From Betaproteobacteria bacterium (GTDB lineage: Bacteria > Pseudomonadota > Gammaproteobacteria > Burkholderiales > Burkholderiaceae_C): a stretch of DNA of 64,000 nucleotides. Where the stretch lies: positions 1 through 64,000 of the forward strand of contig CANGHH010000014.1 in assembly GCA_947453725.1 (NCBI GenBank). Reading direction: 5' to 3'. The position numbers and the translations under genes were made by a program. Below the pieces are notes generated by a model. That model was not told where the DNA came from. It did not search any database and saw only the letters and a program-made list of their open reading frames with translations. The number at the start of each line of letters is the position of its first letter. Positions within the stretch are counted from its first letter, which is position 1. Below, in pieces: positions 25,483 to 33,638 of the stretch.

Positions 25483-26900
25483 GCTCCCCCATCAGAACGA
25501 CCAGCAGCACCGCGGGCCGACGGCTGCATTCCGCCTGGCGGGCCTTGCTGGCGCTGCTGGCCGTGGCGGTGCTGGCGGCCGCCGCGCTGGCCAGCCAGGC
25601 CGACCGCATCCGCGCCGGCGCCGAGGCCTACCTCTACGGCTATCCGCTGCTGATCATGGACCTGACGCGCCGCCAGGCGGCCGCCAGCGGAATCCCCGAG
25701 AACCAGCTGCGCCGCGTGCGCCAGTTCCCCGACGCCCGCTTCAAGGGCGTGGTGCGGCCCAACGTCGACACCCTGTACACGACGGCCTTCATCGACATGG
25801 CCCAGGGCCCCTGGGTCTTCGAGATGGCGCCCAACGACCAGCGCTACGAGGTCATGCCTTTCATGGATGCCTGGACCAACGTCTTCGCGGCACCGGGCAC
25901 GCGCCTCAGCGGCACCGGCGGCGGCCGGTTCCTGCTGGTCGGGCCGGGCTGGCAGGGCGAGCTGCCGGCAGGCATGCAGCTGCTGCGCTCGCCGACGCGC
26001 AGCGTCTGGCTGATCGGCCGCACCCAGACCAACGGCGCCGCGGACTATCCGCTGGTCCACCGCCTGCAGGACGGCCTGCGCCTGCGACCGTTGAATCCGT
26101 CGACAGCCGCGGCGCCGATGACGCCGATGGCGCCCGCGGCGGCGGCCGGGCCGGCCCGCGCCGAACCCTCACGGCCGCCGGTGCAGCAGCTGCAGGCGCT
26201 GAGCACCGAGGCCTGCTTCAGCCGGCTGGCCGCGCTGATGGTCGACAACCCGCCGTCCGCCGCCGACGGCCCGATGCTGACGCGGCTGTCGCACCTGGGC
26301 ATCGCGCCGGGCCAGCCGCTGCGCTGGGGGCTGCTCGACCGCTGGGGCCTCGGCCTGGGCCGCTGGGCCGCTGACTTCCAGGTGGCGCGCGAACTGAAGC
26401 AGCCGCGCCGGCTGGTGCGCGGCTGGTCGACGCCGCCGGCCAACCTGGGCCAGTACGGCACCGACTACGCCACCCGCGCCGCGGTGGCGATGGTCGGCCT
26501 GGGCGCCAACCTGCCGGCCGACGCCAGCTACCCGAACGCCCAGGTCGACGACCAGGGTGCGGCGCTGAACGGCAGCCACCGCTACCGGCTGCACTTCCCG
26601 GCTGGCGGCCTGCCCCCGGTGAAGGCCTTCTGGTCGGTCACCGCCTATGGCGCCGACGACCACCTGATCGACAACCCGCTGCAGCGCCACGCGCTGGGTG
26701 ACCGCGACCCGCTGGTCTTCAACGCCGACGGCTCGCTGGATCTGTGGCTGCAGGCCGACGCGCCGCCGGCCGAACGGCAGGCCAACTGGCTGCCGGTGCA
26801 GGCCGGCGCCGCCTTCCTGCTGAATGCCCGGCTGTACTGGCCGCAGGAGGCCGCCTTGAACGGCGCCTGGGCCATGCCGGCCGTCGAGCGGCTCGACTGA
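25479..26900 (+). CDS. DUF1254/DUF1214 domain protein
   Basis: The 473-residue product has a signal peptide or anchor (about residues 18-40), a DUF1254 domain ('GAEAYLYGYPLLIMDLTRRQ', 'VRPNVDTLYTTAFIDMAQGPWVFEMAP') and a C-terminal DUF1214 domain ('YRLHFPAGGLPPVKAFWSVTAYG', ending 'NWLPVQAGAAFLLNARLYWP'). Proteins of this kind are common near catabolic clusters, but their activity is not known. A low-complexity Ala/Pro insert lies between the domains around residues 205-230. The ATG overlaps the FGE stop. Confidence 0.88.
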   Translation: MSSPIRTTSSTAGRRLHSAWRALLALLAVAVLAAAALASQADRIRAGAEAYLYGYPLLIMDLTRRQAAASGIPENQLRRVRQFPDARFKGVVRPNVDTLYTTAFIDMAQGPWVFEMAPNDQRYEVMPFMDAWTNVFAAPGTRLSGTGGGRFLLVGPGWQGELPAGMQLLRSPTRSVWLIGRTQTNGAADYPLVHRLQDGLRLRPLNPSTAAAPMTPMAPAAAAGPARAEPSRPPVQQLQALSTEACFSRLAALMVDNPPSAADGPMLTRLSHLGIAPGQPLRWGLLDRWGLGLGRWAADFQVARELKQPRRLVRGWSTPPANLGQYGTDYATRAAVAMVGLGANLPADASYPNAQVDDQGAALNGSHRYRLHFPAGGLPPVKAFWSVTAYGADDHLIDNPLQRHALGDRDPLVFNADGSLDLWLQADAPPAERQANWLPVQAGAAFLLNARLYWPQEAALNGAWAMPAVERLD

Positions 26901-26943
26901 GCGCGGCGCCCGGCACCCGTGCCCGGGGGGGCGGCATCGCCAG

Positions 26944-29298
26944 CTAGCGGCGCCGAAAGGCCATCACGCCGTCGGCCACCTTGCGAAAACGCAGCGACAA
27001 CAGGTCCGTCAGGTAGTTCTGGTTCAGGCGCCAGGGGTCGCGGTCGCCCTGCTTGGGCAACAGGGCCGCAGCGCGCTGCACATAGCCCGAGGTGAAGTCG
27101 AGGAAGGGCTCGGGCGCCACCTGGGCGTCGAGGGTCGGCGTGAAGACGGTCTCGCCGTGGCGGTCCATGTGGCGCAGCAGGCGGCAGAAGTAGCGCGCGG
27201 TCAGGTCGGCCTTCAGGGTCCAGCTGGCATTGGTGTAGCCAAAGGTGTTGGCCAGGTTGGGCAGGCCGCCGAACATCATGCCCTTGTAGACCAGCAGGCC
27301 GGCCGGGTCGACCGGCACGCCGTCCAGGCTGAGCTTGGTGTCGCCCAGGATGCTGAGCTGCAGACCCGTGGCGGTGACGATCACGTCGGCCGGCAGCAGT
27401 TGGCCCGAGCGCAGCCGGATGCCTTGCGGCGTGAAGGTCTCGATCTGATCGGTGACCACGGTCGCCCGGCCCTCGCGCAGGGTCTTGAAGAGGTCGCCAT
27501 CGGGCACCAGGCACAGGCGCTGGTCCCAGGGCTTGTAGACCGGCGTGAAGTGCTTCCTGACATCGAAATCGGGGCCCAGCGCCTGGCGCACCATGCGCAC
27601 CAGCCGCGACTTGGCCTGCTGCGGGTATTTGCGCATCAGGCGGTAGAAGTACAGGCCGACCAGGACGTTCTTGGCGCGGATCAGCCGGTAGGCCAGCCCG
27701 GCCGGCAGCCAGTGCTTGAGGGCTTCGGCGATGGGGTCGACAGCGGGCCGGGCCACCACGTAGGTCGGCGAGCGCTGCAGCATCGTCACGTGGGCGGCGG
27801 TGCGCGCCATCTCGGGCACCAGCGTGACGGCCGTGGCGCCGCTGCCGATGACCACCACCTGCTTGCCGGCGTAGTCCAGCCCGGCGGGCCAGAACTGCGG
27901 GTGCACGATGGGGCCGGTGAACTGTTCCTCGCCGGGGAACTGCGGCCGGTGGCCCTGCGCGTAGCTGTAGTAACCGCTGCAGAACAGCAGGCAGCGCGCC
28001 TTCATCTGCAGGCGCTGGCGCTGCGGGCCGCGCTCGACCTGCACCGTCCAGCGGCCCTCGGCCGCCGACCAGTCGGCGCTGAGCAGCCGGTGCTGGGTGC
28101 GGATGTGCGCGCCGATGCCGTGCTCGACGGCGGTCTCGCGGATGTAGTCGCGGATGGCCGGACCGTCGGCGATGGACTTGGCCGCACGCCAGGGCTTGAA
28201 CTGGTAGCCCAGGGTGTACATGTCGGAATCGGAACGGATGCCGGGGTAGCGGAAGAGGTCCCAGGTGCCGCCGATCGCGTCGCGCGCCTCCAGCAGCGCG
28301 AAGGACTTGCCGGGGCATTCGCGCTGCAGGTGGACTGCCGCACCGATGCCCGACAGGCCGGCGCCGACGATCAGCACCTCGAGGTCCTCGGGCTGGCTGC
28401 GACCTTCAGCCGACTGCAGGAAGGCCCCTGCCGCGCGCACCGAGCGCCGCGCTTCCGGCAACTGGCGCAGCAATTGCCAGACATGGGGCACGACGGGAAA
28501 AACCTGCAGCTCGACCACCACGCCGGCTTCGCGCGCCTTCTGCGCCAGCCGGACCGCATCGTCGCGCAGCACCTCCGACTCGCCGACGTGCAGCAGCAGC
28601 GGCGGCAGCCCGGCCATGTCGCCGAACAAGGGCGAGGCCAGCGGCAGCAAGGGGTCGGCGCCGGCCAGGTAGGCCGCTGCCATCTGCGGCAGCTGCGTCG
28701 GGTCGAGCATCGCGTCACGGTGGGCGTTCAGCGTCATCGACGGGCTGGCGCCGGTCAGGTCCAGCACCGGCGAGAACAGCGCGGCCGCAGCCGGCAGCGC
28801 CTCGCCGGCGTCGCGCAGCGTCTGCATCAGACCGAGGGCCAGGTTGCCGCCGGCGCTGTCGCCGGCCACCACCAGGCGCGCCGTCGGGGCCGCGGCGCGC
28901 AGCGCGCGGTAGACCGCCAGCACGTCATGCGGGGCGGCCGGAAACGGCTGCTCGGGCGCCAGGCGGTAGTCGGGCGCGAAGACGCGCAGGCCCTGCAGCG
29001 CCAGCGCCGCGGTCAGCGGCCGGTGGCTGCGCGGCGAGCCGCCGACGAAACCGCCGCCGTGCAGGTAGAGCAGCGTGGTGGTGGTGGCCGGGCCGCCGGC
29101 CGGCGCATCGGCCTCGACCCATTCGCCGGGTACGCCCGCCACGCTGGCCGCCGTGTAGCGCACCCCCTTGGCGGCCGGCAGGCGGGTGCCGAGCGCCGCG
29201 CGCACCCGGGCCAGCTGGCGCAGGTCGGCCAGGGCCGGCTTGATGCGGCGGCGCACCACGAAGGCAGCGATGCGGGCCTGCCAGCTTGCATTCGTCAT
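26944..29298 (-). CDS. Fusion of HSL-type esterase and Baeyer-Villiger monooxygenase
   Basis: One 784-residue reading frame with two complete enzymes. Residues 1-300 are an alpha/beta hydrolase of the hormone-sensitive lipase family: HGGGF oxyanion motif at 80-84, GDSAGG with Ser148 at 146-151, an acid near 246-247 and His272. Residues 305-784 are a flavin monooxygenase: FAD motif GAGLSGIG at 312-319, the type I Baeyer-Villiger fingerprint FxGxxxHxxxWP ('FTGPIVHPQFWP') at 460-471, and NADPH motif GSGATA at 485-490. A monooxygenase that turns a ketone into an ester joined to an esterase that cleaves it is a natural pair. I chose ATG 29298, with AAGGA 7 nt upstream. It is last in an operon with an SDR and a membrane protein. 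Confidence 0.92.
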   Translation of the reverse strand: MTNASWQARIAAFVVRRRIKPALADLRQLARVRAALGTRLPAAKGVRYTAASVAGVPGEWVEADAPAGGPATTTTLLYLHGGGFVGGSPRSHRPLTAALALQGLRVFAPDYRLAPEQPFPAAPHDVLAVYRALRAAAPTARLVVAGDSAGGNLALGLMQTLRDAGEALPAAAALFSPVLDLTGASPSMTLNAHRDAMLDPTQLPQMAAAYLAGADPLLPLASPLFGDMAGLPPLLLHVGESEVLRDDAVRLAQKAREAGVVVELQVFPVVPHVWQLLRQLPEARRSVRAAGAFLQSAEGRSQPEDLEVLIVGAGLSGIGAAVHLQRECPGKSFALLEARDAIGGTWDLFRYPGIRSDSDMYTLGYQFKPWRAAKSIADGPAIRDYIRETAVEHGIGAHIRTQHRLLSADWSAAEGRWTVQVERGPQRQRLQMKARCLLFCSGYYSYAQGHRPQFPGEEQFTGPIVHPQFWPAGLDYAGKQVVVIGSGATAVTLVPEMARTAAHVTMLQRSPTYVVARPAVDPIAEALKHWLPAGLAYRLIRAKNVLVGLYFYRLMRKYPQQAKSRLVRMVRQALGPDFDVRKHFTPVYKPWDQRLCLVPDGDLFKTLREGRATVVTDQIETFTPQGIRLRSGQLLPADVIVTATGLQLSILGDTKLSLDGVPVDPAGLLVYKGMMFGGLPNLANTFGYTNASWTLKADLTARYFCRLLRHMDRHGETVFTPTLDAQVAPEPFLDFTSGYVQRAAALLPKQGDRDPWRLNQNYLTDLLSLRFRKVADGVMAFRRR

Positions 29299-29321
29299 CG
29301 GGGGATCCTTGGGCGGTGGGT

Positions 29322-30182
29322 TCAGGTGGCGCGGATGCCCTGGCGGGCGAGGCCGCGTGCGGCCCATTTCCAGTAGCTGACCGGGAACAGCCGCTGCAAC
29401 CAGGCGGCGGCCACGGCATCGCTGCCGACCAGCACCCGCGGCTCGCGCCGCTCGATGCCGCGCAGGATGCGGGCCGCTGCGGCCTCGGGCGACAGGCGCA
29501 GCGCACGCCGCGCGTTGCGCTGGTGGACCTGGATGTCGGCCGCCGTGGCGCCGGCTGGCAAGCGGGCGTTGTCCGCAATGCCGGTGCGCACGCCACCGGG
29601 ATGGACCAGGGTCAGGCCGACTGCCGAGCGGCTGGTCTCGAGTTCGTGGCGCAGCGATTCGGAGAAGCCGCGCAGCGCGAACTTGGCGGCGCAGTAGGCC
29701 GTCTGCCCGGGCGGCGCGATGATGCCGAAGATGCTGGAAAGGTTGACGATCTGCGCGGCCGGGGCCTGCTCCAGCAGCGGCAGGAAGGCCCGCGTCAGCC
29801 GCACCACGGCGCCGAAGTTGATGGCCATCAGCCAGTCGAAGTCGGCAGCCGCGACCTGCTCGAAGCGGCCGCCCAGCGACACGCCGGCGTTGTTGACCAG
29901 GATCGTGGCGCGTCCGTGGCGGGCCAGCACGTCGGCGAACAGCGCCTCGGCCGACGCCGGCAGGGCCATGTCCAGCACCTGCGTGCTCACCGTGACGCCC
30001 CCGGCGCGGGCCTGCGCGGCGACGGCGTCGAGGCCGGCGGCGTTGACGTCGGCCAGCGCCAGGTGGCAGCCACGCTCGGCCAGCCGCCGTGCCAGCGCCG
30101 CGCCGATGCCACCGGCGGCGCCGGTGATGACGGCCACGCCGCCGCGCGGGTCCAGCGTGGTCGGAGCGCGCGGGCTGGTCAT
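29322..30182 (-). CDS. Short-chain dehydrogenase/reductase
   Basis: A classical SDR of 286 residues: TGAAGGIG near residue 20, NNAG, 'IVNLSSIFG', and YxxxK as YCAAK. The C-terminal 40 residues ('VAAAWLQRLFPVSYWKWAARG') are typical of SDRs found next to flavin monooxygenases. The ATG at 30182 overlaps the stop of the upstream gene; the 496-residue frame in the track continues into that gene antisense-frame and is an artefact. It could make the ketone that the downstream Baeyer-Villiger enzyme oxidises. Confidence 0.9.
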   Translation of the reverse strand: MTSPRAPTTLDPRGGVAVITGAAGGIGAALARRLAERGCHLALADVNAAGLDAVAAQARAGGVTVSTQVLDMALPASAEALFADVLARHGRATILVNNAGVSLGGRFEQVAAADFDWLMAINFGAVVRLTRAFLPLLEQAPAAQIVNLSSIFGIIAPPGQTAYCAAKFALRGFSESLRHELETSRSAVGLTLVHPGGVRTGIADNARLPAGATAADIQVHQRNARRALRLSPEAAAARILRGIERREPRVLVGSDAVAAAWLQRLFPVSYWKWAARGLARQGIRAT

Positions 30183-30826
30183 GGTGAGGCGACCAGCGCC
30201 AGCAGGCTGCCCAGGTGCACCAGCGCCGCCAGCAGGGCCAGCACCAGCGCCACCGCGACGCGCGGCCCCGGCGCCACGCTGACGATCACCTGGGCCGGAA
30301 AGCTGAAGGTCACGGCCGTGCCGGCCGTCTTCAGCCCATGCACGTCGCGCAAGGCCGGGTTGACGACCAGCGCCATCATGTCGCGCCGGCTGCGGTAGCG
30401 CATCGCGCCGACGACATGCCAGCCGGGGTCGGGCGCGGTGTTCCAGGCGTCGACATAACCGCCGACCTTGCGCATCGCCATCACGGGGTGGCCGCCGTGG
30501 CGCAGCAGCAGCTTCACGAACAGCCGGGCGTAGGACTGGAACAGTGCCAGCCCCGGGGTCGGCTCGCCGCTCACCGGGTGTGGCACCGCCTCCGGGTGCA
30601 GGCGCAGCAGGTTGCTCATGACGAACTCCTTGCCGTCGTCGGCTTCCAGAAAGGCCCGCACCACGGCCGGGTCGCTGTGCTGGTTGAGGCGCGTGCGCGC
30701 CGCCTCGGCCATGTAGGCGTCGATCTCGGCCTTGCTGAGCGGCCCGCGCCAGTTGTCGTACCAGAGCCTGAAGGCGCCGTACAGCGCCAGAGCCAGCAGC
30801 CACACCCACCAAGCGCCAACCATCAT
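30179..30826 (-). CDS. Membrane-anchored protein with possible dimeric alpha/beta-barrel core
   Basis: The 215-residue product has an N-terminal helix ('VGAWWVWLLALALYGAFRLWY'), a soluble core of about 130 residues ('FVMSNLLRLHPE', 'GGYVDAWNTAPDPGWHVVGAMRYRSRRDMMALV') and a C-terminal helix ('VAVALVLALLAALVHLGSLLALV'). The core vaguely resembles DUF1330-like alpha/beta barrels; I am not sure of this. Starts at 30826 or 30823 (MM) are equally possible. It is the first gene after a strong promoter and operator, and its stop overlaps the SDR start. It may bring the soluble SDR or monooxygenase to the membrane (inference). Confidence 0.7.
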   Translation of the reverse strand: MMVGAWWVWLLALALYGAFRLWYDNWRGPLSKAEIDAYMAEAARTRLNQHSDPAVVRAFLEADDGKEFVMSNLLRLHPEAVPHPVSGEPTPGLALFQSYARLFVKLLLRHGGHPVMAMRKVGGYVDAWNTAPDPGWHVVGAMRYRSRRDMMALVVNPALRDVHGLKTAGTAVTFSFPAQVIVSVAPGPRVAVALVLALLAALVHLGSLLALVASP

Positions 30827-30856
30827 GCCGTTCCCCGGTGAACCCAGCCTCAAAGT

Positions 30857-30877
30857 ATTGACACTATAGGTGCCAAT
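30857..30877. promoter_or_regulatory. Putative TetR operator, copy 2 of a shared element
   Basis: Arms ATTGACAC and GTGCCAAT (7 of 8 complementary) flank a 5-nt centre, TATAG. The element covers the -10 box of the promoter for the 30826-26944 operon, so a bound protein would block transcription. It matches the element at 11940-11960 at 17 of 21 positions in the same orientation. Confidence 0.68.
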
Positions 30878-30892
30878 AGAGACCAGGGTCAA
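30863..30892 (-). promoter_or_regulatory. Sigma-70-type promoter of the monooxygenase operon
   Basis: Reading the minus strand: TTGACC (30892-30887), an 18-bp spacer and TATAGT (30868-30863), each one base off consensus. The -10 lies 37 bp before the ATG at 30826 and inside the palindromic operator. Confidence 0.65.
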
Positions 30893-30946
30893 CACCGGGC
30901 ATGCACGGGCGCCGCTGTGCAGGCGCGGCCACCACCCTCACGCCGT

Positions 30947-32224
30947 TCAGATCGAGGTTGGGCCGGCCCCGGCTCGCACCTGCAGCGCACTTTCGAAGGC
31001 TTCGAAACTGAGCTTCGTCGGGCCGACGAACGAGGCCGAGCGCACATGCTGCGCTGCGGGCTCGATGCCGGGGGGCGGCTCGCCGGCGGCCAGCGCCGCC
31101 GCCGCGTCGAGCAAGCGGCGCCGGGCGCGGACGATGGCCACATCGGTGGCGACCAGGAATTCCAGTTCGCGCTCGACGATGGGGCCCATGCTTTCCTGCA
31201 GCGACGCGTCCTGCATCGCGATGCCTTTGACGCCGCTGAAGTAGCGTCCGCTCTTTTGCGCCGCGCGGTCGATCAGGTAGTCGTTGTCCTTGTTGGCGAC
31301 CGAGCGGAAGCTGCCGGGTATCAGCTGCGCGAAAGCGCCTTCCTCCTTGGCCATCGCGTCCACCTCGTCGGCCGTCAGCGGTCGCGCCGGGTGGTGGGCC
31401 CAGTTCCAGGTGGTGCAGTTCTCGTCGTCGATGGGCACCCAGGCATGGCCGCGGATGGCGTTTTCGCCGTAAGGCGGGATGATGGTGTACCAGGGCATCA
31501 GCCATTGCGTGACGCGCCAGTAGCTCTGTGCGGCATCGACCTCGCGCTTGGCGGAAATGGCCAGGCCGGCGGCCGTCTTCTGCAGCTCGAAACTGGGGCG
31601 CTGGTTGGCGATGTGGCGCGCGCCGTCGGTGCCCACATGCAGCTTGTCGGTCTTCAGTTCGCCGCTGTGCAGCCACGACACGTGGCTGGAATCGATGCCG
31701 CCTTCCATCCCCTGCAGGTAGTTGCTTTCCTGGATGCGCTTGCTGATGTAGCGGTGGGCGTCGGGCACCATCGCCCATTCGTATTCGGGCAGCGGCGGCT
31801 GCTGTTCGGGCGGGCCCATGTAGGTCCAGACGATGCCGCCGCGTTCGACGCAGGGGTAGGCCTTCAGCTTGACCTGCAGCCGCAGCGGGCTGTCGTCGGG
31901 TTCCGAGGGCAACTCGGTGCACTGCCCGCTGGCGTCGTACTTCCAGCCGTGGTAGGGGCAGCGGATGCCCGACTGTTCGACACGCCCGAACCACAGCGAC
32001 ACGCGGCGGTGGGCGCAGAACTCGTCGATCAAGGCCAGCTTGCCGTCGCTGTCGCGGAAGGCGAGCAGCTTTTCCGACAGCAACTGCACGCGCACCGGCG
32101 GGCCGTCGGGCTCGGGCAGTTCGCTGCCCATCAGCGCCGGGATCCAGTAGCGACGGAACAGCGTGCCCATGGGCGTGCCGGGGCCGGTTCGGGTGAGGGT
32201 GTGGTTCTGTTCAGCGGTCGTCAT
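30947..32224 (-). CDS. Rieske non-haem iron oxygenase, alpha subunit (phthalate dioxygenase-like)
   Basis: A 425-residue ring-hydroxylating or demethylating oxygenase. The Rieske cluster ligands are Cys70/His72 ('CAH') and Cys89/His92 ('CPYH'). The catalytic iron site is 'GGIDSSHVSWLH', with His181 and His186; Asp178 is the conserved bridging Asp region. The pattern is that of the phthalate/vanillate one-chain group. No ferredoxin reductase gene lies nearby, so electrons must come from an enzyme encoded elsewhere. It starts 37 bp after the stop of a Bug-family gene. Confidence 0.9.
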   Translation of the reverse strand: MTTAEQNHTLTRTGPGTPMGTLFRRYWIPALMGSELPEPDGPPVRVQLLSEKLLAFRDSDGKLALIDEFCAHRRVSLWFGRVEQSGIRCPYHGWKYDASGQCTELPSEPDDSPLRLQVKLKAYPCVERGGIVWTYMGPPEQQPPLPEYEWAMVPDAHRYISKRIQESNYLQGMEGGIDSSHVSWLHSGELKTDKLHVGTDGARHIANQRPSFELQKTAAGLAISAKREVDAAQSYWRVTQWLMPWYTIIPPYGENAIRGHAWVPIDDENCTTWNWAHHPARPLTADEVDAMAKEEGAFAQLIPGSFRSVANKDNDYLIDRAAQKSGRYFSGVKGIAMQDASLQESMGPIVERELEFLVATDVAIVRARRRLLDAAAALAAGEPPPGIEPAAQHVRSASFVGPTKLSFEAFESALQVRAGAGPTSI

Positions 32225-32261
32225 GTCGGGGCTTGCTTGTGCGCACGAAGGGAAAATGGAA

Positions 32262-33230
32262 TCAGTCGGCGGTGATGTGGCCCGCCTGCACCACCTGCTT
32301 CCACATCACCAGTTCACTGCGAACCAGGCTGTCCAGCCGCCCGGGCTTGCCGCCGGCGACAGTGACGCCCATGCGCGCCATCGCGTCTTTCACCTCGGGC
32401 AGCAGCAGCAGCGCGTTGACCTCGGTGTTCAGCTTTTCCAGCACGGCGGGCGGCGTGCCCGCCGGCGCGCTGATGCCATACCAGGCTTCGCTGACCACAT
32501 TCGGCACACCGGCTTCGCCGAGCGTCGGGACGTTCGGGAACTGCGCTGCGCGCTGCCGCCCGATGTCGGCCAACAGCCTGAATTTGCCGGCCTGCACCAG
32601 GGCCAGTGCGCTTTGCAGCGCCACCACGCCGGCCTGCACGTGGCCGGCCGCCAGGTCGTTCAGCGCACCGGCGGTGCCCTTGTAAGGCACGTGGGTCAGC
32701 GTCAGGCCGGTTTGCTGCTTGAAGAGCTCCATCGTCAGGTGGTGCACGCTGCCGGCGCCGGGCGACGCGTAATTGACGCTGCCAGGCGGCTGCCTCTTCA
32801 CATGCTCGATGAACTCGCGCACGGTGGTGGCCGGCACGCTGTTGGCCACCGCCAGCACCAGCGGGCTGCTGCCCAGCAGCAGCACGGGCGTGAAGTTCTT
32901 CAGCGGGTCGTAGGGCAACTGGGGCTTCAGCGCTGGCAGGGTGCTGAAGGCGGTGGCAGAAAACAGCAGGGTGTGGCCGTCGGGCGCCGCCTTGGCTGCG
33001 GCGTCGATGCCGATCAGGCCGCCGGCGCCAGCCCTGTTGTCCACCATCACCGGCACCTTCCAGCGCTGCGCAAGCAGCGGGCCCAGCAGCCGGGCCAACT
33101 GGTCGCCGGTGGTAGCCGGCGTCGACGGCACGATCAACTGGATGGCACGCGAGGGGTAGTCCTGAGCGGCCACGGGCGCGCCGACGAGGGCGGCCAGCAG
33201 CAGCGTGGCCAGCGGGAATCGGAATCGCAT
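32262..33230 (-). CDS. Bug/TctC-family extracytoplasmic binding protein
   Basis: A 322-residue periplasmic binding protein with a cleavable signal ('LLLAALVGAPVAAQDYPSR'). Family blocks are 'LIVPSTPATTGDQLARLLG', 'VDNRAGAGGLIGIDAAAKAAPDGHTLL' and 'HVPYKGTAGALNDLAAGHV'. It is the first gene of a two-gene unit with the Rieske oxygenase, so it probably binds or senses that enzyme's substrate. No TctAB transporter genes accompany it. Confidence 0.92.
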   Translation of the reverse strand: MRFRFPLATLLLAALVGAPVAAQDYPSRAIQLIVPSTPATTGDQLARLLGPLLAQRWKVPVMVDNRAGAGGLIGIDAAAKAAPDGHTLLFSATAFSTLPALKPQLPYDPLKNFTPVLLLGSSPLVLAVANSVPATTVREFIEHVKRQPPGSVNYASPGAGSVHHLTMELFKQQTGLTLTHVPYKGTAGALNDLAAGHVQAGVVALQSALALVQAGKFRLLADIGRQRAAQFPNVPTLGEAGVPNVVSEAWYGISAPAGTPPAVLEKLNTEVNALLLLPEVKDAMARMGVTVAGGKPGRLDSLVRSELVMWKQVVQAGHITAD

Positions 33231-33638
33231 CGGTGCCTACCCGGCCTGCACCGGATGGCCGGCCCCGGGGCCCATCTTGCTGTCGTCGAAACAGGTGACC
33301 TTCACATCGAATCCGCTGGTTATCTCGGCGCGCATGCTAGCGCCGATTCCAGCGCGGCGGCACCGGGGCTTACACGCGTTCCCGGCCGCTCAGACGGGGA
33401 GCGGGAAGGTCGGCGACCCTTTCCAGTCCTGTCAAGTCTGCGCGTCTGCGCCCGGAAGGCAGTCAGCAGAGCAGATGCGGTGAGCCTGGAACCCTGGCCC
33501 TGACCGCATCCGGCGCGATCAGCGTGGGGGAAGTCGCGAGCGCAGCCATGAGGGTCGCCGCCGCCGGCATTGCATCGGGCAGTGTCTGCCCTGTAACGGG
33601 CGACAATTCGTGTGTCCGCCACTGCCCAGACCCGTTCC
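33231..33638. other. Intergenic stretch without a supported gene
   Basis: About 400 bp between the divergent Bug gene and the HPP gene. The base composition falls toward the right. ORFs of the track here have no recognisable product. It holds a short inverted repeat at 33577-33591 and presumably the promoters of both neighbours, which I cannot place with confidence. Confidence 0.5.
33577..33591. promoter_or_regulatory. 15-bp inverted repeat before the HPP gene
   Basis: GGGCAG, TGT, CTGCCC: perfect 6-bp arms 48 bp before the HPP ATG. It could be an operator or a short RNA hairpin; nothing decides between them. Confidence 0.35.

Noticed and set aside
26901-26943. Terminator between convergent DUF1254 and monooxygenase genes
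   Set aside because: GGCAC/GTGCC arms are short and imperfect, too weak to call in so GC-rich a gap.
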